DNA from: Oreocharis arfaki
Taxonomy: Eukaryota > Chordata > Aves > Passeriformes > Paramythiidae
Direction: 5' to 3'
Length of the DNA stretch: 64,000 bases
Assembly: GCA_013398015.1 (NCBI GenBank)
Contig: VZRR01014170.1
Location: forward strand, 91,682 to 155,681
The notes under the pieces were generated by a model. It saw only the letters and a list, made by a program, of their open reading frames with translations, was not told the origin of the DNA and did no database searches. Below, piece by piece: positions 50,246-60,658 of the stretch; positions within the stretch are counted from its first letter, which is position 1, and the number at the start of each line of letters is the position of its first letter. The position numbers and the translations under genes are program-made.

Positions 50246-52902
50246 AGATGGTGACATGCAGCAAACATATATCATCCACAATTGAAAAGACTGAAGGAAA
50301 AATCTTGGTGTTACTGGAATGATAGAAACTTAATGCCCTGACTCTGTCATGCAAAGATATGTGGAGAAAGCCTATTTAAGAGATTAAGGGAATTCATCAA
50401 GCACAAACAGCTGTGAAGGCAGCCTTAAATTTTGAGATTGATGGGATTTTTGCCATACAGAACATTTTAATTACTTAATTTAGGTGCTGGTGCATTTCTT
50501 GTCAGCATACTGACTTCTGGCACTGGTGTCACAGCGTTTGAAAACACTGCATCATATATGGAAGCAGCAAGTGGCCATGCACGCCCTTGCACTGTGAAAT
50601 GCCCTGGGTAGACTCGAACATTTCAGTTGTTTATCACATACAACCACGGTATGACAGGCTGGCTAAATACAGTAAAACAGGAGAAGAAGAATGTGGGACC
50701 ACAGCCTTCATTTTTCTGAATTGCATAACTCCTTCGTAAAACTAATCTCTTTAAGGACAGAGGATCAAATTCTCATCTCTCAGTGTAGCTGAAGTTACCC
50801 CAGCAAATCTGGAATTACTCAGGAGACTCTCAATCCCTCAAGCCCTTGATCCTTGCGTAAACTCGCATAGCACAAGCCACCTGCTGTGGTGGAAGCTGCT
50901 GGGCTGCAGGGAGAGTAGTTGGAACAGCCAGAAGGACCAAGAAACCTTCAAAATAGCAGAAACAATGAGTTCAAAGTGAATCAATTTACCTGTCTTGTTA
51001 TGTCTGCTTTTCTTACTAATTTTCTTGCCTTTTTATCCTTTCTCTCATTTAGCTGTGTTTATGTTATAGATTTTATATATTGCAACATATATGTGGCCCA
51101 GCAGTGAGCCTCATTAAACATTTATGTCAGGCTAAACTGAGTAAGTATTGCTGATTGCATCTATTTTGACTAAACCACGAAGCAAAGTATTTGATAAGGA
51201 AATTATATATGACAGGCAGCAGTAGCAATGAAAAGAAGATAAAAACAGATAAGGGGAACTGCAAACATCAAAGACAATCCCTCTGCCAAAGGAGTTACAG
51301 TACCTGCCTCATCCCTCCCCTCTTTCCACGCTGAGGATCAATGCTTGTCTTGGCTAGCAAGAAGCAGAGGCAACTTCATGAAGCAAAACGCAGCACCTCC
51401 AGGAGCAATCCATCTTTGTGGTGCTTGCAGACTCTCTGGGAGCTTGTGGTTGTGCTTGTGGTCATCATCCCATGCACAAAACCCTTCTGGGAATACAGCT
51501 GGTGTGGTGCAGAGCAGGAGGGAGCCCTTTGCCCTGGGACAGGTGCTGTGAGGTGCACTTCAGCACATGGGACGTGTCACACCAGTGAAGCTGCAGGCAT
51601 GGCTTTTGCCAAGTGCCAGTTAGAAACATGTCCATGGACACGCTTCATCTTGGCTTGAAATGGCTTCTGGGATGCTTGATAGCCTGCCTTGAGATTGGCT
51701 TGTAAACTAGCCTCCACCTACTCTGTCCAGCCTAAGAATGACTTGTTTCCTTAGACAAAGAGTTCAGGCATCATAGCTGAGTAAAGAATTCATTTCACCA
51801 GAGTGGTGTTGAAATGCTTCAGCCTCTTTTAGCAAAGTCCTTCAAAGCCCATGATTTTCTTTCAAAAGAAAGAAGCAAGTAGTGTTATTCTAAATTTTGC
51901 CTTAGCTAATCATACATTTTACAAGCAGGTCACCATCTGCACTGTAATGATATTCTTCCAGGAACATTCCTTTTGTTATGTTCAAATGAATTTTTATAAC
52001 GGAATTGTTTTTCACTTAGCTTTCAGTAAGACTTTATGAAACTTCCACCTCCATGTCAGTCAAATTGTATATTACAGTATTCCTATAAACGACTTAGTAA
52101 GTGAAGTATAATTGCAATGGAGAAATATTTTACTATTGTAACTTTTATTAACAGCAAGTTTTGAGTGGTATTTTGGTTGCTCCACAAAATAAAAGCACCA
52201 AATACTGATTTTTGAGGCTTTATATCTGTGTGTGCCAATGGTGAAAATATATTTAAAGTCATGGAAGCCATTTTACTCTGGATATTTTATAACATCCCAC
52301 ACAAATAGTGAATGAGATTTTCTAATGCCGGAATTTTTTTTCTTCATCTGGTTATTCTAGTGTTGCTCTTGCTCTTTTAGTACTACAAAATAAGAAATAC
52401 AGATTTCGCTGCCAATCTTGATAAAAGATCTTTGCTTCTGAAATACGAAGAAAAATATTCTCAGCTTCCAGTTTCAGAGATCTGCATTACAGCTGCTTGC
52501 CTTGTACAGCATTGATTCAGCACAGCAACTTCAATGTGATTGTTAATTAGATAGTAAGACATGACTAAAAAAAGTGTCCTTGAAGCAGAGCTTATAGTAA
52601 ACAACATACTTTTCCATTTCTTATCTACATAATAACAGTGCCTCGAGAGAACACCAGTACTTTCCAGGCAGCACTTCAGCTCCCATCTGTTTTGCAAGTG
52701 CAACTAGAGTGTGTTTTAATGTTGGGTCAGCAGCGTGCTCCTTGTGGGCTACTGTGGCAAAGTCTTCTCAGCCACCTTTGCTTCCCTGTGGAACTATCCT
52801 TCCTCTTCACTTTTGGGGTGGCCTCGCAGGTCTCTGGGATGAATGCTGACTGCAGTTGGTTTTTCTATAAAGCAAGTAGATCAGATGCTAAGGACAGGAA
52901 CA
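50246..52902. other. Unique non-coding DNA
   Basis: No recognised gene. Frames at 51341-51658 and 52638-53033 have no domain; the latter runs into the CR1 tip. Confidence 0.6.
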
Positions 52903-52985
52903 CAGAATCATGGAATGATTTGGGTTGGAAGGGACCTTCCGAAGATCACGTCCAACCCCCTGCCATGGGCAGAGATACCGGAGGC
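52903..52985 (-). mobile_element. CR1 LINE 3' tip, severely truncated
   Basis: Only the last ~80 bases of a CR1 copy are present, in minus orientation: ACAGAATCATGGAATGATTT, then GGGTTGGAAGGGACC, then TCCAACCCCCTGCCATGGGC. The sequence then leaves the family. It is close to the consensus, so probably one of the younger insertions here; extreme 5' truncation is usual for CR1. Confidence 0.92.
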
Positions 52986-53422
52986 ACTGCTGAAGTCAAG
53001 GCTGAGTCAAATGTCTGGAGACTACACTGCTGACCTGCTTAAGTGCATAAATAAGGTGTAAATTTTTACATCAGCCAGACCTGTGGAGGCATTTGAAGGC
53101 CCTGATAGTTTCACTGGGATGTCCTTTCACTCTTTGGTTTCTGGTATATTGTTCCTGTTCCCCATTTGCACCTTTGCAGCCTGCACTTTGGTTGCAGTTG
53201 GAGAATCCCACAAATTGAAATTTGTCTACTGCTTCCTTAAACTCTGACGTAGCCACTCCCTCTACTCCTCAAAACACTGGTATATGAAGTGGTTTTTTCC
53301 TAAATGTCATTTTTAGCTTCTTTCCTACTTATTAGTGACTGATATAGTGGGAAATACAATCATTGTCACCACCATTTTGCTCATTTTTTTTTCTCTTGCT
53401 AATGTCTTTCTTTGTCTTTGTC
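52986..53422. other. Unique non-coding DNA
   Basis: No gene or repeat family recognised between the CR1 tip and the poly-T tract. Confidence 0.5.
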
Positions 53423-53465
53423 TTTTTTTTTTTTTTTTTTTTTTTAGNTTTTTTTTTTTTTTTTT
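53423..53465. repeat. Poly-T tract with one unresolved base
   Basis: T23, then AG, an N at 53448 and T17. The N and the AG may be assembly or sequencing error in a longer homopolymer. The tract could be the complement of a retroposon poly(A) tail; see findings. Confidence 0.97.
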
Positions 53466-55915
53466 AAGGAATAATGTTTTATCAGACCTGGACGTGGTCC
53501 CAGAGATCTCTTATCTACAGAGAAGGAAAGAAATCAGGGTCTCAGATCCCCGTGTAAATGACAACTCATTCTAGTACTGTCTGGGGCTATGTATACCATT
53601 TATAACCTGAGGAGGCTTAAGTCCATAGTTGCTCCTTTGGTGTCCTTCTGATACATTTCTGCAGCAAGGCTTGATATTTTAATTTCCAATTTACACTTGA
53701 ATTTGATTTTTTTATGAGTAATAGTACTTGTTTCAGAGGAAATGAAAATGTGGTGCTTATGTTTCTATTTGTAATTTACTTATAATAGTAAATTATCTTA
53801 ATTATTACTTTAACATAATCTTAATTCTAGTTTAACATAGCATTTAGATAGAAAATTTGCTGTGTCATTTTTCAGAAATTGTTTAGGTGTAGGCAGTTAA
53901 AAATATGAATAGCTTTTATTGTGTCATGGAAAAATAAAAGGAAAGCACAAGTTTTAATGTGCCTGAGTCACTCTGTCTTGTCTACCATATATAGAATATA
54001 TGATAGCATGTAAAAGGAATATCCTTTTATTTGAAAAGGAAAAAGATCAAATCTGAACCTCTATAAAGCAACTCTTTTTCTTTCAAGCTTCCTGTCTAGA
54101 CTTGTAGTTGGAAAAAACTCTCCAGGAACCAGCTCTTCCGTTGCTGTCTCTGGCACTGTGCTCCCTTGGGCTGGGTGATAGGCAGCTCCACTCCGTCCAT
54201 CCAGCAGCATCTCCTGCATCCGTGTGAAGAGTGAAAAACAGCACCATTTTTGATCAGGTGTCCACAGAATCCGTGGGGAAACAGAGGGATGGTTTCCTAT
54301 CTCTGGAGATGTCACTATAGTGTTTACATGGCTGAAGAAGAAAAGCGTGAGACAGAACCTGGGCCTGACAACGACTTTGCAAGGGTATGTGGGTGTCTGA
54401 TAGCCCCCAGGTGAAGATCCTCAAAGGGTCTCTCAGTATCTTGTTTGATGGTTGGTTTTTTTCATCTTATTGATGTGGATTTTTGGGGTATTTTTGCTTA
54501 AAATAACAAGGGTGAAATCCTAGCATCTTGCTGCAGTGGGTGGGAGGTTTGCCAATGGGTTTAACAGAATTCTGTAAATCTAAAAATGTTTTCTTCTGAA
54601 ATGTTGCATTTTATGTCTGTTTGTAAGAAGCCCTCCCGATGGCAGAGCTTTGGTTGTAAGCTTGGGCTTTGGTGGTGCCCCTTGATCATGGGGGCTGCCT
54701 GAGGGCTGTGCAGCCAGCCTGGTTCCTGAGCTTGAGGAGAACTCCTCTGTTCATTTTACATGTGAATTTGCTTTTTTCATGTGATTTAGGAAATAGCAGA
54801 AGGTACTGGTGTAATTCCCTTCATGGCAGGGACCCTTCCTGTGACCTTGTCTAACCCCACTGATCATTACTTGTGTGAGCTCTGAGGCTGGTCTTCAGCT
54901 CCAGACCTGATTAGGAAATCCTGTTCCCTGCCCAACTCCCGATGGAGGCTGCTCTCAAGGAGGTGTGGATGCTCCTTCCGCTCTCCCCTGGGCAGCCTGA
55001 AGTGCACTGTTATCCCAAGGAGTGTACATTTGGATTTGCAGGCAATGCTAATGCTTAAGGAAGCAGATAATAAAGAGTATGAAAATGTTTCATGACTGAA
55101 TTTATCATCAAGGCCAACTGGAGAAGATAATTCTTCCAGATGTCTTCTAAATGCAAATTTTTTTGCTTGTCATAATAATGCTATTATATTGTGATCAGAG
55201 AAAATCAAATCAAAGCTACAGTTCTTGTTAAATAGGATTTAGAGCAGACTTCTAACTGAAAGAAACCAATTGCATACACTCTGTAGCCTTTGTATGTGGA
55301 TCACATCATTGCTGTTTCTTGTACAAGTCTTGCACAAGCTTGTTTAGTTTATTACTACAGTGTTTATTTCCCCCCCAAAAAATTCCCTTTGGCTCTTTTC
55401 ACGTTGGGCTTTGCTTGTGACCGAAGGCTGTCATAGACTGACTCCTTATAGCCCAGCTCCTCTTGGGATCCTCTTTGCTATGGAGGAGTGTTTCTGGGAA
55501 CCTGGAGAGTTTTTGCTCCAGCATGCTGCAGGATACAGGGAAAGCAAAGTGTTTTATCCCTCCTAAAATGGTAGAAGTGTATTGGAAACATCTGTTTTGT
55601 ATGCAGCATCCCATTTCACACAAAGTTTCCTTTTTTTACACTTCTGAGACGGAAAGCAGTGGGGTTGTCCCCTGGTGTTCCTGGAAGCTGGCCGAATCAG
55701 GAGGCAGGACAACAGCCAGGAGAGAGGCAGAGGGAGAGATGCCTGCCTCAGGTAAGGCCAGGAGACCCATGCAATTCAATTTTTTAAAATATGTATGTCA
55801 GAGAGAAGGGTAATAGGAAGGAAACTAAAAGGACTTTATAGGAAAAGGGCTAAATTGTAAACTGTTCTCCTTTTGAAAGTTGAAGGATATTGAGGTTGTG
55901 ACCTGATACATGATC
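53466..55915. other. Unique non-coding DNA
   Basis: AT-rich to about 54060, with a small perfect hairpin at 53772-53795 (TAATTTACT / AGTAAATTA). GC-richer after that. A frame at 55463-55813 contains CAG|GTAAGG near 55750, a good donor string, but no matching acceptor at its left end and no known domain. Confidence 0.55.
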
Positions 55916-56821
55916 TCAGAGAGGACTCAACTCCAGATGTTGTTTTTTCCTCCTTGAATGCTTATTATGAAGAGGAAATGTAAATTTCTTCACTGAGAAC
56001 TCACGTGATGATTCTGAGGCTTCCAAAGAAATTGATCTAGTTATTATATTGTGTCCTGTCTGGAGGTGTTGTAAGTGCTGTGCAGAAGGCCTAAGAGCTC
56101 TCATAGCTGCCGAAAAGCTGTGCGTTTTGATCCAGACTGAAGTGGGATGAATTTCAGCAATTATTTGCAGTGTTCTTTTCACTTCCTGAGTGACAAGGGG
56201 GCTTGGAGCAGTGCCCTGGTTTTGCTGGATGCAGGAAGCCTTGTCTGCCTCCATGGTGGACACTGTGGTTTATGCCCATCCTTCAGCAGTGGTCCCTGCC
56301 CAAGGAGCAGGGGCATGTTCCCTGGGCACTGATGGTGCAAGGGGAAATATTGGCAGAGTGCCTATGGCTGTACCATGCTGATGAGGTTTTGTATGGGGAA
56401 TGTGAGGGACAATGGGATTCACACCAGCAGACTTCTGGATCAGGGATATTGGGCTGCTGTTCGGTTGCTGCCCTGAAGCATGACGCCCGGGGACCCTGGG
56501 GAAACTGGTGCCCTGTGTTCCCTGCACAGATTTGCTGGTGAGAGGTATGTGGTGCTGTGGGTGTTTTGCAGCAGGGTCGATCACGGCTACCACTGTGGTA
56601 GCTCCCACAGGAACAGGCTGTGTGGAGCTATTGACGTATGGACGGTGCCGTCCATCTCTGGTGCTTCCTCCTTCCAGTCCATGGTATGTAAAAATCAGCT
56701 GCAGCTGCTGAACGGTGCCCTGGTTGGCCTCTGCTCTGACTTCCTGCTTTTCAGACATGTAATGATGTTTTTCAAGTGGTGACAGTATGTTTTGCTGTTT
56801 CCCCCTTTGGGCAGCTCTCAT
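55916..56821 (-). other. About 300-codon minus-strand frame broken by one stop
   Basis: Reading from an ATG at 56821-56819, the minus strand is open for 183 codons to a TAA at 56272-56270. It then continues in the same frame, six bases later at a GTG (56263) and at an ATG three codons further, for another 115 codons. Early residues include KHHYMSEKQEVRAEANQG. The middle is rich in Pro, His and Thr (for example VPHIPHTKPHQHG), the later part in Ser, Gln and Lys. No domain is recognised. The region is GC-richer than average, which lowers stop frequency, and shorter plus-strand frames overlap. It may be a decayed gene or retrocopy, or chance. Confidence 0.15.
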
Positions 56822-58535
56822 TGCCTTTGATAAAGGTGTGGGTTTCAGCCACGCAACAGAGTTTGTAATTTCCCTTCTCCTGTGGCTTTTCTTTCATTCC
56901 AAGCATTTACTCTTATAGGACACTGTAGTAGCATTATTACCAATTGACTGTTTTCCACGTTCTCATTTCACACACCCAACTTAGACAAATAAAGGATATG
57001 CAGTGAGGCCTATATCAGGCCATCATGAAAGGCTTGATAAGTGGACATTAGCTCAGTACAGTCAAACAGAGTCACTGCAGGAACTCAAGAAAACGGAAAA
57101 TGCTGTGTCTCTTCATAGATATATTTCCAGATGATGTTTCAAAAAAAGGATTTCTTTTTTTTTTTAATGTGAGGACCAGGAGAATCCTGAGCTGAAATCT
57201 GCTCAAAATCTGTAAAAGTACTTGTCCGTACACGTCGTGAACTGGTCTCTGCTTGCAGCCTTCCATTCTGTTTATGTTTTGTAATTATTTGTGGTCCAGC
57301 TGTTATTGCTCTGTGTATATAAGAAACTAATGAAAGTTAATGGACTTTCTCATCAGATACCCTTCAGAATGTGTTTTGTTATTCTTGCATGTGCCATCTG
57401 TTTTTAACAAGAAGGGCTTGGATTAACCAACTATAACAACTGGTTTAGCGGTATTATATTTTCTAAATAGATCTGTTTCATAAGCATGATTATATTGGCA
57501 TGAAGAGCTGGCAGATCTTACTCCTGTGTATGTAGCTTTTCTTTTCCTTCAAAGGGAAATCAATTCTCTTCCCTCTGAAAAATGTGACTGTCACTAAAGA
57601 AATGTACAAAAGAGGTGAATAGTGTTTCATCAGGATCCTAAAATTCTCTGATTCCCTATCAAGCCATTCCTAAAGGAGTTTCTAGAGCAGACATCATTTA
57701 AATCCTTTATCATAAAATGAATATACAAATTATCAATAATTGTTTCTGTATATTTAGAGGTTATAGTCAGAAATTGCTCTTTTCCAGGATTTCATGTTTT
57801 AGTATTGCCTCCCTTAGCTTTCAAATATGATGTTACTTTATTTACACTCTTCCTAAACTCAGCTTGAAGCAGATGAGACCCATATGTGAGCTAATAATTC
57901 TAGATACAGGACATGGATGAGATCGGAACATTTGTTTCTCTTTTTCATTCTTTCACTGGTCTATATTGAGTGTTTTTGCATGACTTATCAAATAAAATGA
58001 ACAATTCATTAAGAAGTAGTAAATTTGTGTCAGAGAGATTGGTTGAGCATGGAATAAAAATGAGGTACACCTTCAGTGAAAAATTCCAGCTGGAAAAACA
58101 AGGAGACACATTACTGAAAAATCAAAGCATTTGTCCTCTTAGAAGTGAAATGCTTCCTTTGTTGTATTGTGAAATAGCTCTTGACACTGAAAATAAATAT
58201 AATTTACTTAAAAGAAAGTAAAAAGTAGCCCCTAACTTCTAGAAGAAGGAATGGGAAAGAATGAGTTGGTGAACTGCTTGATTTAATTTATATTGATATT
58301 GATAATGGGCACTTGTTTCAGGAAGAAAATAGAAATGGTTTCTGTACAAGAAAATTGTATTTTCTGCAATTCTTCAGTTTTCGTCTTGATTCAGAAAAAT
58401 CAGTTTATGACATGAATATAGCCATACTACACGTAGTGCCTCAATGCCATAAGGTATCAGAATCATATTTCTCTTATCACTTTAAATATATGTGTAATAA
58501 ATAATACATATATAAACAGAAACTGCTTAATGTGT
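56822..58535. other. Unique non-coding DNA
   Basis: AT-rich, with T11 at 57155-57165. No gene, RNA gene or repeat family recognised. Confidence 0.6.
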
Positions 58536-59017
58536 AGAATCATAGAATGATTTGAGTTAGGAGGGACTTTAAAGATCATCAACTTCCAACCCCCTGCCAT
58601 GGGCAGGGACACCTTTCACTAGACCAGGTGGTTCAGAGCTCCATCCAACCTGGCCTTGAACATTCCAGGGATGGGGCACCCACGACCTCTCTGGACACCC
58701 TGTTCCAGTGCTTCACCACCCTGCAGTAAATAATTTCTTTCTTCCTTCTAGTCTAAATCTACCCTCTTTCAGTTTAAGACCATTACCCTTTGTCCTATCA
58801 CAATAGGCCCTATAAAATTCTCTCCTCTTCTTTCTTGCTCTAAGGCCTCCCTGGAATCTTCTTGAGACTGAGCAACTTCAGCTCTTTTAGTCTTGTCCTC
58901 ACAGGAGAGGTGCTCCTGCCCTCTCATCGTGTCTGTGGTCCTTGCTCTAACAGGTCCCTGTTTCGCTGTGCTGAGGACCCCAGACCTGGATGCAGAGCTC
59001 CAGGTGGGATCTCACAA
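58536..59017 (-). mobile_element. CR1 LINE fragment
   Basis: Minus-oriented CR1 with a clear 3' end at the left: AGAATCATAGAATGATTTGA, then 'CCAACCCCCTGCCATGGGCA', 'CACTAGACCAGGTGG', 'CATCCAACCTGGCCTTGAAC' and 'ACACCCTGTTCCAGTGC'. The body continues through the end of ORF2 to about 59017 (CCAGGTGGGATCTCAC). It is one of the best-preserved copies here but is 5'-truncated and has frame breaks. A short plus-strand frame at 58862-59065 is a shadow of it. Confidence 0.96.
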
Positions 59018-59803
59018 CCTGAGACATTTATGTCGCTGTCGCTGCCTGTAACCCCTGGCAACTGAAGAGTCTCATCAGATTGTTCTGACTTGATAAACAC
59101 TATTGAAAGTTTAAATATAATATTATAGCAGATATTGACATAATTTTGGAAACAAATGTGTTTAAAGTCTGATAAATACATCTATGTTAAAAGATATTTC
59201 AATTTGGCAGCATTGTGTAGTTTTATGGCATTTTATTATTATGGCTTCTTATGGTCTCATTTCAGATGTGAATTGTAGCATAAACACATAAAGTTAGTTG
59301 TTAATGATCTGGGATTTGAGGTTCTGCTTGGATTCAGTCCAGGTGTGGTAATTTTACTGTACACATAAAATGAAAAGCACATGGCTTGAAACTTCAGTGC
59401 TTTGCATATAGATGGCTTATTGCAATCAGTATGGCTTCATGGACGTGCTATTTGCAGAATACTCTCCGTGTACTGAATTAGGGAAGTCCTGAGAAAAATG
59501 TGTTTACACAGGACAGAAATAGAAAAAGAGTGTATTCATAGCTTGTGCCAGAGAAAGAAAACAAACTGTTTATATACTGGTAAAATAATTAGATCATATG
59601 ATTCACATTTTGGAGGGGAAAATTCAGATAGCAGTCAGTAATTTCTATTTTAAATCTCATTGCATTCAAAATGTACCTAGGTTAATTTTCTGTTAACTTT
59701 CACATATAGTTTTTAAATGATAATTTTTTTTAAGGATGAGAGAAAATGTAACTCTAATCTTACTATAATAAATCAGCACACTCTATATTCATATATCCCC
59801 TCC
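59018..59803. other. Unique non-coding DNA
   Basis: Very AT-rich and nearly free of open frames; no element recognised. Confidence 0.6.
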
Positions 59804-59831
59804 ATATAAATATATATATATATATATATAT
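59804..59831. repeat. TA dinucleotide repeat
   Basis: (TA)10 at 59811-59830, preceded by an imperfect ATATAA unit. A simple microsatellite that can extrude as a cruciform; not evidence of a TATA-box promoter. Confidence 0.97.
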
Positions 59832-60481
59832 GCATGCCTAGCCTTGAAAAGTATTGGTCATCCTGTTGAAGTTACTGCTAATGACTGTTGAGGTAGGCTA
59901 GAAAAGGTGATGTTCTTTACTTTCAGGAGCTGTGGGCTCATTCAAAGTCCATTCAGAGCCTCGAACTGCGAGTGACAAAGGGAATACGCTTCTCACTTTA
60001 CCATTTCTAGGTCACGGAGTCCTTTGTTTTTCAACCTTAAATTGTTGACTGATTGTTCCCCCTCTAAAAATCCAGTGGCAGCTGTGCTGAGTGGGGGACT
60101 GAACTGTAGGTCAGCAGCCATGCTGCAGCACCGCAGAAGCTGTGCTGCTCTCTGAAATGAGAAGTTCACATTTGGGTCAAGGCAACACAGCTGCCTCTCA
60201 GGTATTTTTGCTAGTGAAGGCTCATCTCTGGGTGATGTGGTGAGCCAGGGGTGTTTCCATCCCAGCCTTGGGGCTGCCTGCACCTGAGGCAGTGTTGCTT
60301 TCAGTTGTAAGAAGCAAAGATTTATGATGCTTAATTTACTCTGGGAATCCTTGCACTGTGGTCCCAAGAACTCGTCTGGTTTGTCTCACTTCAGGTCCTG
60401 AGTGGTTACATGTCTTTCAGATGTGTTTAAAGGTGAATCTTCACTCCTGTGCCTTTTCTAGTTCTTTCTCCTGTTTCCTAG
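59832..60481. other. Unique non-coding DNA
   Basis: A 124-codon minus-strand frame (59993-60367, from a TTG) has no recognised domain. The last ~35 bases are pyrimidine-rich and lead into the exon-like frame that follows. Confidence 0.5.
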
Positions 60482-60658
60482 GAACCAGTACCTGCTGCCA
60501 TTTCACTCATTTGCCCTTTTTGTGGAGCTAATGCCCGTCTGTCGCAGCCTCTGCGGTGCTTGGGGCAAGGCAGAGTTGAAGTGATGCAGTTGTGCCCCAA
60601 GGGGCTGCCAGCCCCGCTCCTCGTGCTGGCCAGGATGCAGACTGGAGGGAGTATGTAG
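60482..60658 (+). other. Exon-like frame after a strong splice acceptor
   Basis: The tract TTCTAGTTCTTTCTCCTGTT followed by TCCTAG ends at 60481. The frame directly after it is open for 58 codons to a TAG at 60656-60658. It begins EPVPAAISLICPFCGANARL. The CPFCG string resembles half of a zinc ribbon, but no second cysteine pair in the right spacing is visible (single Cys residues follow), so no domain can be claimed. CpG is locally higher than in the flanks (about five within the frame). The minus strand is also open across it. No poly(A) signal is seen nearby. Confidence 0.16.

Noticed and set aside
59804..59831. TATA-box-like promoter
   Set aside because: A plain TA microsatellite with no initiator, CpG enrichment or downstream exon.
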